Shown here: positions 7,822 through 16,824 of the stretch, piece after piece
Numbering within the stretch: position 1 is the stretch's first letter
Layout of the letters: each line of letters opens with the position of its first letter
Assembly: GCF_000513095.1 (NCBI RefSeq)
Contig: NZ_BAUT01000012.1
Location: forward strand, 20,402 to 84,401
Direction of reading: 5' to 3'
DNA length: 64,000 nucleotides
Source of the DNA: Halalkalibacter wakoensis JCM 9140
GTDB taxonomy: Bacteria; Bacillota; Bacilli; Bacillales; Bacillaceae_D
Translations under genes and position numbers: made by a program
The notes under the pieces: model-generated
What the model was told of the DNA's origin: nothing
What the model saw: the letters and a program-made list of their open reading frames with translations, nothing else
The model's database searches: none

Positions 7822-8490
7822 ATGTATAATGAATCTTTCATTCAACACCAGCCGCGTAATGCAACATTAAGTACTGGATTAAAAGTAATGGGAGAAGGGG
7901 TTGTAACGACAGCTCCAGACCAGGCTGAAATTTTATTAGGGGTGATAACAGAAGGTGCATCTGTAGAGGATACGCAGCAGCAAAACGCAACTGCAATAGC
8001 AAGAGTGGTTCAAACGATTACTTCGTTAGGAATAGGACAAGAGGCTATTCAAACATCCACTTATCGTGTTGATCCTCAATACGATTTTATTGAAGGGGTG
8101 CAGGTTTTTCGCGGTTATCGTGTTGTCCATCTATTACAAGTGACAATTGCTCAAATAGAGCTAGTTGGAACGGTAATTGATTCAGTTGTTCAAGCAGGGG
8201 CTAATTCGATTGCTTCCATTCATTTTTCAGTACGTGATTTAGATACTTATTACCAAAGAGCACTTGTACAAGCAATCGAACAAGCTAAAGATAAGGCTAG
8301 AGTCATGAGCAATGCGCTAGGAGTTTCCTTACAGCCAATTCCAATGCAAGTCATTGAGATGGATAAAACCATATCTAATCGAACTTCTTACCCCACAGTC
8401 TTATCTGCGCACACGAATGGAACGTCGATTCAAGGAGGAGAATTAACGATTTCTGCAATGGTCCAACTAGAATATGCGATTCAAACCTAA
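7822..8490 (+). CDS. SIMPL domain protein (DUF541)
   Basis: This 222-residue protein has the SIMPL/DUF541 pattern: KVMGEGVVTTAPDQAEILLGV, then TSTYRVDPQYDF, FRGYRVVHLLQVTI and ALGVSLQPIPMQVIE. SIMPL proteins form ring-shaped oligomers in bacteria and have been linked to stress tolerance; no enzymatic role is established. I start at ATG 7822, behind GGAAGGCGGGGATC. The upstream in-frame TTG at 7732 lies near the preceding terminator and has no ribosome binding site. No signal peptide is seen, unlike the Gram-negative periplasmic members. It stands alone between a terminator and a separate promoter. Confidence 0.85.
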   Translation: MYNESFIQHQPRNATLSTGLKVMGEGVVTTAPDQAEILLGVITEGASVEDTQQQNATAIARVVQTITSLGIGQEAIQTSTYRVDPQYDFIEGVQVFRGYRVVHLLQVTIAQIELVGTVIDSVVQAGANSIASIHFSVRDLDTYYQRALVQAIEQAKDKARVMSNALGVSLQPIPMQVIEMDKTISNRTSYPTVLSAHTNGTSIQGGELTISAMVQLEYAIQT

Positions 8491-8510
8491 TAACGAACCC
8501 AAAATGATGG

Positions 8511-8540
8511 ATTGTCAACACTGACAATTACTGGTATTAT
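8511..8540 (+). promoter_or_regulatory. Sigma-A promoter with overlapping palindromic operator for the EamA gene
   Basis: TTGTCA (8512-8517) and TATTAT (8535-8540) are separated by 17 bp. A perfect inverted repeat ATTGTCA-ACAC-TGACAAT (8511-8528) covers the -35. A repressor bound there would block the promoter of the transporter at 8574. The regulator is unknown. Confidence 0.5.
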
Positions 8541-8573
8541 TATCAGATTAGAAAAAATATTGGGGGAAGGATT

Positions 8574-9491
8574 GTGAGTCAAGCAAAGGTTTGGGTCCTG
8601 CTCGTTTTAGCTACGTTATTTTGGGCAGGAAATTATGTGTTTGGTAAATACGTTGTAGCTGAACTAACACCTGTATCAATTACTTTTTTGAGGTGGGTAT
8701 TAGCTCTATTCATTTTATTGCCTATTGCTATTTTCGTAGAAAAACCAGATTGGAAAAAAGTGAAACAAGTCTGGCCTACTCTTCTTTTGTTAGGGCTTTT
8801 AGGGATCATTGGTTACAACATTATTTTGTACACGGCCCTAGGCTATACGTCACCAACAAATGCGGCTTTAATTAGTGCGGTTAATCCAGGATTAATTGTT
8901 TTGTTTTCCGTTTTCTTATTAAAAGAATCGTTGTCTAAAGTTCAGGTTATTGGATTGTTTGTATCTTTTTTCGGAGCGTTAATCATCATCACTCAAGGCA
9001 ATATACTAGGGATATTTGAAATGAACTATAATCGTGGAGATTTGCTCATGGTTGGTGCTGTAATCGTTTGGACTTTTTATTCGATTATAGGAAAGCGTCT
9101 ATTGATACCTCCTATAACAGCAACAGCTGTTTCTACGTTACTGGCTATGGTTGTGCTGGCACCGTTTGCTGTATGGGAAGGAATTGACCTATCGGCAGTG
9201 AGTTCTATTTCCATTTACGGAATATTGTACATGTTTCTATTTTCTTCTGTCTGTTCATTTGTTTTTTGGAATATGTCTGTTCGGAAAATTGGAGCGAGTC
9301 AAGCGGGGATTTTTTTAAATTTGATTCCTGTGTTCACAGCTCTCATTAGCTTAGCTTTAGGCGAAACGATTTTAGCTGAACAGATTATAGGTGGCTTATT
9401 TGTTTTCATCGGTGTTTACTTAACATCTGGGATGTTGTCCAAGCGAATGGAACAGGTAAAGAAGAAAAAAGAACTTTCTAAAGGGGCTTAA
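8574..9491 (+). CDS. DMT superfamily transporter (EamA family)
   Basis: A 305-residue, ten-segment membrane protein with two EamA repeats. The first repeat includes LATLFWAGNYVFGKYVVAEL and LLGLLGIIGYNIILYTAL. The second includes VGAVIVWTFYSIIGKRLL and ends with the family-typical LGETILAEQIIGGLFVFIGV. A lysine-rich cytoplasmic tail follows. It probably exports an amino acid or other small metabolite. GTG 8574 follows TTGGGGGAAGG. Its promoter carries a palindromic operator. A GNAT gene follows 21 bp downstream and may share its mRNA. An exporter paired with an acetyltransferase can suit detoxification, but nothing in the sequence fixes a substrate. Confidence 0.87.
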   Translation: MSQAKVWVLLVLATLFWAGNYVFGKYVVAELTPVSITFLRWVLALFILLPIAIFVEKPDWKKVKQVWPTLLLLGLLGIIGYNIILYTALGYTSPTNAALISAVNPGLIVLFSVFLLKESLSKVQVIGLFVSFFGALIIITQGNILGIFEMNYNRGDLLMVGAVIVWTFYSIIGKRLLIPPITATAVSTLLAMVVLAPFAVWEGIDLSAVSSISIYGILYMFLFSSVCSFVFWNMSVRKIGASQAGIFLNLIPVFTALISLALGETILAEQIIGGLFVFIGVYLTSGMLSKRMEQVKKKKELSKGA

Positions 9492-9512
9492 TGGATAAAA
9501 GGAGTGAATAAG

Positions 9513-9956
9513 ATGAAGGTTTACAAAGCGACGATGGAAGATGTCAAAGGTGTAGCGCACTTGTTTCATTTATACCGGGTGTTTTATGAACAACAATCTA
9601 ATGTGGAAGAAGCAGAACGATATTTATCGGAACGTTTAACAAAATCAGAATCTGTCATTTTTGTTGCAAAAGAAAAGGATACATATGTAGGTTTTGTTCA
9701 ACTCTATCCAACCTTTTCATCCGTTTCAATGACCAGAACGTGGATTTTAAATGATCTTTATGTCCTGCAAGAAGCCCGTAAAAATGGAATAGCCCAACTT
9801 CTTTTAGACAAAGTAAAACAGTTTGCGCTTGATACAGGAGCGAAATCGATACATCTTGAAACTGGACCTGATAATAAGATTGCTCAATCGTTGTATGAAA
9901 AAAATGGGTATCAAAAAGATAATATATATGTAAGGTATTCTTTACCATTGGCTTAA
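9513..9956 (+). CDS. GNAT family N-acetyltransferase
   Basis: The 147-residue protein is a single GNAT domain. MKVYKATMEDVKGVAHLFHL is the N-terminal helix region. WILNDLYVLQEARKNGIAQLLLDKV is the core beta4 strand and acetyl-CoA pyrophosphate loop (motif A, R/Q-x-x-G-x-A as RKNGIA). It ends with IHLETGPDNKIAQSLYEKNG and a typical final strand. The acceptor substrate is unknown. ATG 9513 lies nine bases after AAAAGGAG; GTG 9504 overlaps that ribosome binding site and is rejected. It is probably translated from the same transcript as the EamA transporter and is followed by a terminator. Confidence 0.87.
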   Translation: MKVYKATMEDVKGVAHLFHLYRVFYEQQSNVEEAERYLSERLTKSESVIFVAKEKDTYVGFVQLYPTFSSVSMTRTWILNDLYVLQEARKNGIAQLLLDKVKQFALDTGAKSIHLETGPDNKIAQSLYEKNGYQKDNIYVRYSLPLA

Positions 9957-9966
9957 GCGAATATAG

Positions 9967-10001
9967 AAGCATCTCTTTCAAATGGAAGTGATGCTTTTTT
10001 T
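9967..10001 (+). terminator. Intrinsic terminator after the GNAT gene
   Basis: AAGCATC...TTTC pairs with GGAAGTGATGCTT, followed by a T8 run, immediately after the acetyltransferase stop codon. Confidence 0.75.
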
Positions 10002-10151
10002 TGTTTTTTTGTAGCAAAAATGCTCGAAAATGATACGTAAAAAATGCAAGATAAAAGCGGGTTTCTTCTTGTTTTGTCATGTGCTTGATTACACCGTCAT
10101 GTTCATAGTAGTCTTTTCATAGACTGCTAAGTTAAAGGGAGATGACTTCAA

Positions 10152-10757
10152 ATGAATCGAATTCTAATTTCTATACTAGGTGTAATTGTAGCCGGTGTTA
10201 GTGTGTATTTCATAGCTTTTCAAAATGTGAATGAGCAGACAACAACTGAAATGGAACCAGAAAAGTTATCGAACGTAGTGGAAGTGGAAGAAAAAGAGGT
10301 TGACGTTGAGAAGGTCATAAAGGAGGAAGAAGAAAAACGGGTAGTGGCTGTTGCTTATCAAGAAAACCAAGAACAAATGGTGAAAGAGCTGATTGCCAAA
10401 CATCATGATTATCTAAATCAATTAGCCGGTTGGGGAAATGTTGAAACCATTGATTTGAGCGCGCTAGATAGTGATGATAAGTGGCAGCAATTGCAAACTG
10501 ACATTAAGTGGTTACTCGAAAGCGGATTTACTAATTCTTTAGTCGTGACAGATATGAAAAACGCGCAAGACTTTATGGAGGTAGCAAGTTCAGGTGATGC
10601 GAAATCGCTTCTGTATTTACATCGTATTTTTCATGATTTGGATGCAAATATAAACGACCAAAACGTCGATAAAATATGGGATGTTACCCATGCTTTTGGA
10701 AACAAATCGGAACAAGATCAATTGCTCACCTATTTGACTAGCGAACAGAATCAATAA
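10152..10757 (+). CDS. Membrane-anchored protein of unknown function (resembles DUF6241)
   Basis: The protein has 201 residues. Residues 5-25 form one membrane anchor or uncleaved signal (ISILGVIVAGVSVYFIAF). A strongly acidic, coiled-coil-like stretch rich in Glu/Val/Lys follows (about 32-75). The C-terminal domain contains KNAQDFMEVASSGDAKSLLY and LHRIFHDLDANIND, which resembles the Bacillus family DUF6241; that assignment is from memory and tentative. The bulk is predicted outside the cell, tethered to the membrane. AAAGGGAGATGACTTCAA precedes the ATG. Flanking genes give no functional clue. Confidence 0.65.
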   Translation: MNRILISILGVIVAGVSVYFIAFQNVNEQTTTEMEPEKLSNVVEVEEKEVDVEKVIKEEEEKRVVAVAYQENQEQMVKELIAKHHDYLNQLAGWGNVETIDLSALDSDDKWQQLQTDIKWLLESGFTNSLVVTDMKNAQDFMEVASSGDAKSLLYLHRIFHDLDANINDQNVDKIWDVTHAFGNKSEQDQLLTYLTSEQNQ

Positions 10758-10827
10758 GATTTGTCCTAGAAACCCTATATTAAATAGGATATGCTAGATA
10801 TAGAATAACTAGCAGGTAGGGATTTCT

Positions 10828-11913
10828 ATGAAACAGAGAAAAGCGTTTAAGCTATTTGGCGCTAGAATGGTAAAAACAGGGATTGCGGTTTTCCTCACAG
10901 CAAATATTTGTCATTTGTTGAATTTACCGGTTGTGTTTGCTGTTATTATCGCTATTGCAACGATTGAACCGACTGCATCTGATTCGATTCGAAAAGGTAT
11001 GATTCGATTTCCAGCAGCTTTAATCGGTGCAGGACTAGCTATGATATTCACGTATTGGTTTGGTCAAACGCCGCTGACGTATACACTCGCGACGTTCCTA
11101 ACGATTTATATTTGTATTAAATGCAAATTAGAACAAGGCGCTCTCATTGCAACCATAACAGCTGTAGCAATGATTTCAGTTACATATGATCATTATTTCC
11201 TAACGTTTTTGGAGAGAATTGGAACGACAACTATTGGTTTGGTCATTTCGACTCTTGTAAACTTGTTTATTTTGCCAGCTAATTTTTCTACTGAAATCAA
11301 ACAGAGAAATGAACGCTTATACAAAGAAACGGCAAAACTTTTGAAAAAAAGGACAACCGAGCTAATTATGGAACAAAAAGCCGTTTCAAAAGAGTGTCAA
11401 AAAGAATATCAAAGGATAACACGTGAATTATCTAAATCATATCAATTGTGTCATTTTCAAAAAGAGGAATGGAAATATCATCGGCATACGTGGAAACAAT
11501 TGCGTGCATTTGTGTATGAAACGAAGAAGTTAGATGTGCTTCAGCAAATTCATTATCATTTAGGGCATCTCATCTCCGTTCAAATTCGAGAAGCTCCGTT
11601 TTCAAGGAGTGACATAGCGTTGTTAGTCGACACGATTTCTTCGACTGTTCACTTTTTAGAATCTTCAGCAGCGGAACTCTCGGCTGATCATATCGAACGA
11701 ATTCGAAAACTTGATCAGGAGTTTTGGCACTCAAAGGAAAGGGTCCATGTGACGGAATCTAAATATTACCATCACTTCACACCAGAAACCATACTGTTAT
11801 TTGTAATTCTATCCATCCATGATGTACTTGAAGAATTAGAACGATATTCAAGACATCATAACGAAAAAGAGTATCAAATGGATCGACCTTCTGAAGCGCT
11901 TGATCATACTTAA
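10828..11913 (+). CDS. Aromatic acid exporter family / FUSC-like membrane protein (YqjA-type)
   Basis: The 361-residue protein has an N-terminal membrane domain (about residues 15-150, four to five segments). It begins GARMVKTGIAVFLTANICHL and contains IATIEPTASDSIRKGMIRF, a pattern of the ArAE_1 family (Bacillus YqjA-like). A long, charged, mainly helical cytoplasmic half follows (about 155-361), with many KERxE-type repeats suggesting coiled coil. Relatives include the aromatic carboxylic acid efflux protein AaeB and fusaric-acid resistance proteins, but the substrate of the Firmicute members is unproven. ATG 10828 follows AGCAGGTAGGGATT. It stands between unrelated genes. Confidence 0.8.
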   Translation: MKQRKAFKLFGARMVKTGIAVFLTANICHLLNLPVVFAVIIAIATIEPTASDSIRKGMIRFPAALIGAGLAMIFTYWFGQTPLTYTLATFLTIYICIKCKLEQGALIATITAVAMISVTYDHYFLTFLERIGTTTIGLVISTLVNLFILPANFSTEIKQRNERLYKETAKLLKKRTTELIMEQKAVSKECQKEYQRITRELSKSYQLCHFQKEEWKYHRHTWKQLRAFVYETKKLDVLQQIHYHLGHLISVQIREAPFSRSDIALLVDTISSTVHFLESSAAELSADHIERIRKLDQEFWHSKERVHVTESKYYHHFTPETILLFVILSIHDVLEELERYSRHHNEKEYQMDRPSEALDHT

Positions 11914-11966
11914 CGTGCTATAATAAACATAGAACAACAGCCTAGTCGTGTGGAGGAAGGAACATA

Positions 11967-12440
11967 ATGAGCTTACAATTTTACGATGGGAGTCAATTTT
12001 GGAAATCACCATCAGAATATAAGCCTGGTCAAAGAGTAACAGAGGAAAAACGAACAGAAATCGAAAGTCTGTTAAACGTAGAATTGCCAGCAACATATAT
12101 TCAATTAATGGAACAGCAAAATGGTGGAGAACTACTTTATCGTTACGTATTGTTTGAAGATGGAGATGCAGCGATTATCCCTTATTTCCATGAACTTGAA
12201 CTGAAATCAGGAGTTGGACTATCATCTGTTTTTATAGAAGAGTTAGGGTTACCTAATGATCTTATTATGTTAACAGGGGATTTTCATTCTTGGCTTGCTC
12301 TTGATTACAGGCATGGAAAAAAAGAACCCTCTGTTCTTTATTTGTCTGAAGATGACCCCGCTAGTGGCGTTTGGAATGAACATCTAATAGCGAATACGTT
12401 TGATGATTTTCTAAAACAATTATTTAAAAAAGAAGGATAA
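11967..12440 (+). CDS. SMI1/KNR4 (SUKH) family protein
   Basis: The 157-residue protein has the SMI1/KNR4 fold pattern. An N-terminal helix region (EEKRTEIESLLNVELPATYI) is followed by the signature QLMEQQNGGELL. Later come LPNDLIMLTGDFHSWLALDY and a closing strand-helix VLYLSEDDPASGVWNEHLIA. SUKH proteins often act as immunity proteins against contact-dependent or secreted toxins. Many orphan copies in Bacillaceae have no adjacent toxin, and none is visible here: the neighbours are an exporter-like gene and ribokinase. ATG 11967 is preceded by TGGAGGAAGGAACATA. Immunity is therefore a family-level possibility, not a claim. Confidence 0.85.
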   Translation: MSLQFYDGSQFWKSPSEYKPGQRVTEEKRTEIESLLNVELPATYIQLMEQQNGGELLYRYVLFEDGDAAIIPYFHELELKSGVGLSSVFIEELGLPNDLIMLTGDFHSWLALDYRHGKKEPSVLYLSEDDPASGVWNEHLIANTFDDFLKQLFKKEG

Positions 12441-12445
12441 TAATG

Positions 12446-12481
12446 AACCATCTTTTCCATTTTGGATGAGATGGTTTTTTA
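12446..12481 (+). terminator. Intrinsic terminator after the SMI1/KNR4 gene
   Basis: AACCATCT pairs with AGATGGTT around a loop containing a second short pairing (TCCA/TGGA), followed by T6. Confidence 0.75.
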
Positions 12482-12558
12482 ACAATTGCCTCATTCAAAA
12501 TGGGTTACAAGATTGATGAAGCATGGATAAATGACAAATGAAAAAGGAATGAAGTCTG

Positions 12559-13449
12559 TTGAAGAAAAAAGTGACTGTTATTGGAAGCATTAACATGGAT
12601 TTAGTGACGACAACAAGAGTTAGACCCGATGTTGGAGAAACCGTTTTAGGAGAAACATTTTCAACCATTCCTGGTGGGAAAGGAGCAAATCAGGCAGTTG
12701 CAGCAGCTAGACTTGGAGCAGATGTTACACTGATAGGTTGTGTAGGAAATGATTTGTTTGGGCAACAGTTGAGGCAACATCTTCAACATGAGAACATTAC
12801 TTTTTGTGAAGTCGCAAAACAAACGAACAAACATACAGGAATAGCTTCTATTACTATTAGTGATCACGATAATAGCATCATCGTCGTTCCTGGAGCAAAC
12901 GCTGAAGTAACAGAAGAAGCGATTAAGCCTTATGTTAAGGTTATCGCTGAAAGTGACATGATCTTAATGCAATTAGAAATTCCGATACATACCGTTGAAC
13001 ATGTTATAAGAGTCGCAAGTCGTTCGAACGTTCCTGTCATTGTAAATCCTGCACCCTTTCAAATGCTATCAAACGATGTGATGGAAAAAGTAGCGTATTT
13101 GACACCAAATGAACATGAGGAAAAACGGTTAAAAAACCAAGGTGATTTCAAAGAAAAATTAATTGTCACAAAAGGTAGTGAAGGTGCAACAGTATGGAAA
13201 AATGGAGATAGCGTAAATATACCAAGTTATAAGGTTGAGGTCCTCGATACGACAGGAGCAGGAGATGCATTTAACGGGGCAATGGCTGTAGCGCTATCAG
13301 AAGGCAAGGAATTAATCGAGGCTTGCCAATTTGCTAACGCTGTAGGGGCATTAGCTGTCACAAAGTTAGGGGCACAAAATGGTATGCCTACCAAAAAAGA
13401 AGTGGAGCATTTTTTGATAGATAGGAAAAGAAGAGAGGACACCAAATAA
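12559..13449 (+). CDS. rbsK: Ribokinase (PfkB family)
   Basis: This 296-residue sugar kinase phosphorylates ribose to ribose 5-phosphate. The N-terminal signature is VIGSINMDLVTTT, with substrate-binding GGKGANQAVAAARLGADV (about 40-57). The C-terminal PfkB signature DTTGAGDAFNGAMAVAL (about 230-246) contains the catalytic Asp in GAGD. The start appears to be TTG 12559, after AAAAAGGAATGAAG. It stands alone: no rbsD, ABC transporter or LacI-type regulator adjoins it, so it may serve ribose salvage from nucleosides. The Bacillus-type repeat at 13472 lies just downstream. Confidence 0.9.
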   Translation: MKKKVTVIGSINMDLVTTTRVRPDVGETVLGETFSTIPGGKGANQAVAAARLGADVTLIGCVGNDLFGQQLRQHLQHENITFCEVAKQTNKHTGIASITISDHDNSIIVVPGANAEVTEEAIKPYVKVIAESDMILMQLEIPIHTVEHVIRVASRSNVPVIVNPAPFQMLSNDVMEKVAYLTPNEHEEKRLKNQGDFKEKLIVTKGSEGATVWKNGDSVNIPSYKVEVLDTTGAGDAFNGAMAVALSEGKELIEACQFANAVGALAVTKLGAQNGMPTKKEVEHFLIDRKRREDTK

Positions 13450-13471
13450 CGGATCTGGTGTCCTACAGTGA

Positions 13472-13561
13472 AGCAGTGCCCCAAGTGTGAGACTCCGCAG
13501 GCAAATGCTGAGGAGGCTCACCGGGCACCCGCGGAAAGCGGAGTGTCATTGCCCTGGGCAG
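13472..13561. repeat. Bacillus-type intergenic palindromic repeat
   Basis: This GC-rich block contrasts with its AT-rich surroundings. ACTCCGC (13491-13497) is complementary to GCGGAGT downstream, with CCCGCGGAAAGCGGAG and a GAGGAGGCTCACCGGGC segment between. The outer arms CAGTGCCC and GGGCA pair imperfectly. The segments GAGGAGGCTCAC and GCGGAAAGCGGAG are those of a dispersed, structured intergenic repeat common in Bacillus and alkaliphilic relatives; this is recalled, not searched. It sits between convergent rbsK and SNF2 genes, so it may also act in transcript ending. Only one copy is seen in the window. Confidence 0.7.
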
Positions 13562-13620
13562 TTAGGTACTTTTTCAGTGGTCTAGAACCTAAGAGTTCGA
13601 GGGTCTATTAAACAACATTT

Positions 13621-16600
13621 CTAGGATAAAGTGAGCAATTGTTTAATGTCCTCAGCACTTAAAGACTGTAGAGTTTCCTCACCAGGTTGGATAATGGAGT
13701 CTACAAGGGCTTTCTTTTTTTCGTGCATGGAAAGGATCTTTTCCTCAATGGTGCCATTTGCAATTAATTTAATCACTTGGACATTTTTTGTTTGTCCATA
13801 ACGGTAAACACGATCAGCAGCTTGTTCTTCAATTGCAGGATTCCACCATGTATCGTAAAGAATAACGGTATCACCGCCAATTAAGTTCAGACCAGTGCCG
13901 CCTGCTTTTAGGGAAATTAAAAACAGCGATTTTTCTCCATTGTTAAATCGCTCTGCCATCTCTACTCGAGATTTTGGTGGTGTCTGGCCATCAATATAGT
14001 GATAAGTCCATCCTCTCTCATCAAAGCTTTTTCTAATTAAGCCGAGCATCGACGTAAATTGAGAAAAGATGACCATTTTTTGCTGTGCTTGTAAGCCCTC
14101 TTCTACATATTCTAGTAGACGGTCCATTTTTCCTGATTGATAGGTTGTCTGTGGGTCAATCAGGCTTGGATGGCAGCAAATTTGGCGTAATCTTGTTAGG
14201 CCAGCAAGAATCTCGATTCGTTTTTGCTGGAATTCATTGCTTTTAATGGCTTCATCTACATCATTTGTTAATTGTTTTACTTGAGCGACATACATTTTCT
14301 TTTGATCAGCACTTAAATCTGTATATTGAACAGATTCTTGTTTTTGGGGGAGTTCTGATAAAACATCGCGTTTCAATCTTCGTAATATAAAAGGACGAAC
14401 TCGCTTCGAAATCGTTTCGTTCGATAACTCCTTGAATTGCTTTTTCGTTCCTAGCATTCCAGGTAAGATACTATGAAAAATGGAATAGAGCTCGTCTTGG
14501 TGGTTTTCAATGGGTGTACCGCTTAAAGCAAAACTACTGTTTGTTGGTAGAGTTCGGACAGCTTTTGTCGTTTTCGTTGCATCATTTTTAATTGCTTGTG
14601 CTTCATCTAAAATCATTGTAGAAAACATGCGTGAAGCATAAAGTTCATAATCTCGTTGGATTAAAGGATAAGACGTGATCAGTACGTCATATTCCTCTTC
14701 AATAAGCTCTTTTCTTGTCTGTTTGCTGCCTGCAACAACAGCAATACGTAAAGAAGGAGCAAATTTTTCAAATTCCTTCTCCCAGTTATAAATTAAACTA
14801 GCTGGAGCGATAATCAACGCCTGGAATTTTCCATGTGCTTCTTTTTCACTTTGAATAAAGGCAATTGTTTGCACCGTTTTTCCTAATCCCATATCATCGG
14901 CTAAAATTCCACCTAATCCAAAGCGCGAAAGGGTACGAAGCCAGCGGTATCCATTCAATTGATAGTCGCGTAGTTCGGCTTGGAGGCTATTGGGAACTGG
15001 CCAATCACTAAATTCAGGTGACTGAATATCAGATAACAATTGATGTAGTTGTTTTGATATTTTCGTTTGACCATTTTGTCGGTCAAGCTCAAACGCTTTA
15101 TGCAATGGAATGGACATTTCTCTGTGTAAAGATTGTTTAGGTGTTGCGACTGTGTCAATCACCTGTTTAATGGAATCGAACCGACTGTGATTTAATTGAA
15201 GGTACGAACCGTTAGACAATTTGTAGTATTTTGCACTTGTTTGCAATGCATAGAGCACATCGATAATTTCTTCATCAGCAATTCCTTCCATTGAAAAGGT
15301 CACATCAAGCCAATTGTTTTCATGATTCACATCCAATTTAACAAAAGGAGACGTTGTTGGTGTAGCTATTACATTTCTGACTGCAGCTGTTGTATATACG
15401 TCCATTTTCTTTTGTAAAACTGGAAGATGCTCAAATAGAAAAGGGACAATCGATTCCCAATCTGTTAACGTGAGTGTTCCATCCGTAACCTCAAAATCAA
15501 TTTGCTTAATGTGAGCGATAATGTCCTCTTCTTTTTGGACGTCTCGTGTAATGATTTTTTCATTCGTTTCTTGCGATTCTTTAAAAGGATTTCGAGTATG
15601 CTCTCCGTACTCAAACGAAACATTCCCTGTGAGTGTTCCATCTTGCAAGTCTAAATAAAATTTGGCCATAAGCGGTTTTGTTTCAATCGCATCATATAAT
15701 TCTTCAGATAATTGGACCGTACCAACGGAAGAAAGTGAAGGAAGCACATATGAACAGAAAGCTTCTAATTGTTCCTTTGGAATCATATCAATTGTATCAT
15801 TTAGATCTGCCTGTTCAGCTATTATGTGCAGATGTTTTGCTTGTTCATCCGTTAATTGATAAATGGTGTTTCCGTGTATGAGAATTCGTAAATCTTCACT
15901 CGCAAAATCAAATTCTGATAAATTAGGACTACTAAGGTGAACAGTGGAATCTTCCTCATTTGTTGATAAAGTGAAATGAAGAACGTGATTTTTTCCTAAC
16001 TCTTTAATTTTAACGTCTTTCGATTGTAAACTTCCATCAATTGTAAGCAACAAGGGTTTTTCTTTTAATTGTTCTAACATTGGTAACAAGCTAACAGCGG
16101 GTATTTCGTAAGAGCGTTTTTGATTAGAGCGATAATAATAATAGTTGTCTTGATTGGCAGAGATGATTTCAGAGTACGTATATAGCTCATGTAATAGTTG
16201 TTTATCAATTTCAGAAACCTCGTGAATGAATGGATCATAGACAAAGTTTGCTGTAAATGTATAAGATTCATTTTTTACAAATGCCCTTAAAAAGTCATCC
16301 ATGCTTTTGACGACGTAAAGCCGCTTCGCTCCGACTTTTAGACGAATTTCTACTTTATCTAATAATGGTAGATACGAGGAATGTGAGAAAAGAAGTTCAT
16401 ATTCAACGTCTAATCGTTCTTTTTGCCCTTTTACTCGTTTCGTATGAGAGAACACCTCTTGATACTTATCTAACATTTTACTTCTTTGTTTTGGTGGAGC
16501 AGAAGGAAAGGCTATAACAGTTCCTTTTTCCTCTTCCCATTCTTTTATCGCAAACAACATAGCAACGATATGCTTACATGCACCGGAATACGTAGCGGCA

Positions 16601-16824
16601 GCTTCGCATTCACACGAATATAAAATCGACTCAGGGCCTTTAATTGTAATTTCACATTCATACAGCAACGAACCGTCTATAAAAGCAAAATATGAGTTTG
16701 TTTCTTTTTCATAATCTAGATCAGCAACTCTTTCTAAGCGAAAGTAGTTAATTCCTCTATTAAACGTTGATTGATTTGATGCAATCGATAATATATAAGT
16801 AGCGGTTAACCACGGGTAAGACAT
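13621..16824 (-). CDS. SWIM zinc-finger SNF2 family helicase/ATPase
   Basis: The protein has 1067 residues. A SWIM zinc-binding motif lies near the N-terminus (Cys71, Cys73, Cys83, His85 in CECEAAATYSGACKHIVA). A long SNF2-associated middle region follows. The Swi2/Snf2 ATPase has Walker A GILADDMGLGKTVQ (about residue 640), DEAQ-box ILDEAQAIKN (about 737) and LSGTPIENHQDELYSIF. The helicase C lobe holds VIFSQFTSMLGLI, KAGGTGLNL and AADRVYRYGQ (about 1000). This is the architecture of Bacillus YwqA-type proteins, which translocate on double-stranded DNA and are thought to remodel protein-DNA complexes. The ATG follows AAGGAGG at ten bases. It is transcribed alone, away from the rib operon; a minus-strand TATAAT (complement of 16903-16908) is a possible -10. 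Confidence 0.92.
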   Translation of the reverse strand: MSYPWLTATYILSIASNQSTFNRGINYFRLERVADLDYEKETNSYFAFIDGSLLYECEITIKGPESILYSCECEAAATYSGACKHIVAMLFAIKEWEEEKGTVIAFPSAPPKQRSKMLDKYQEVFSHTKRVKGQKERLDVEYELLFSHSSYLPLLDKVEIRLKVGAKRLYVVKSMDDFLRAFVKNESYTFTANFVYDPFIHEVSEIDKQLLHELYTYSEIISANQDNYYYYRSNQKRSYEIPAVSLLPMLEQLKEKPLLLTIDGSLQSKDVKIKELGKNHVLHFTLSTNEEDSTVHLSSPNLSEFDFASEDLRILIHGNTIYQLTDEQAKHLHIIAEQADLNDTIDMIPKEQLEAFCSYVLPSLSSVGTVQLSEELYDAIETKPLMAKFYLDLQDGTLTGNVSFEYGEHTRNPFKESQETNEKIITRDVQKEEDIIAHIKQIDFEVTDGTLTLTDWESIVPFLFEHLPVLQKKMDVYTTAAVRNVIATPTTSPFVKLDVNHENNWLDVTFSMEGIADEEIIDVLYALQTSAKYYKLSNGSYLQLNHSRFDSIKQVIDTVATPKQSLHREMSIPLHKAFELDRQNGQTKISKQLHQLLSDIQSPEFSDWPVPNSLQAELRDYQLNGYRWLRTLSRFGLGGILADDMGLGKTVQTIAFIQSEKEAHGKFQALIIAPASLIYNWEKEFEKFAPSLRIAVVAGSKQTRKELIEEEYDVLITSYPLIQRDYELYASRMFSTMILDEAQAIKNDATKTTKAVRTLPTNSSFALSGTPIENHQDELYSIFHSILPGMLGTKKQFKELSNETISKRVRPFILRRLKRDVLSELPQKQESVQYTDLSADQKKMYVAQVKQLTNDVDEAIKSNEFQQKRIEILAGLTRLRQICCHPSLIDPQTTYQSGKMDRLLEYVEEGLQAQQKMVIFSQFTSMLGLIRKSFDERGWTYHYIDGQTPPKSRVEMAERFNNGEKSLFLISLKAGGTGLNLIGGDTVILYDTWWNPAIEEQAADRVYRYGQTKNVQVIKLIANGTIEEKILSMHEKKKALVDSIIQPGEETLQSLSAEDIKQLLTLS

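Noticed and set aside
9655..10080. 141-codon minus-strand frame over the GNAT gene and its terminator
   Set aside because: It reads through the terminator hairpin and has shadow-type composition (Phe, Leu, His rich); no start signal.
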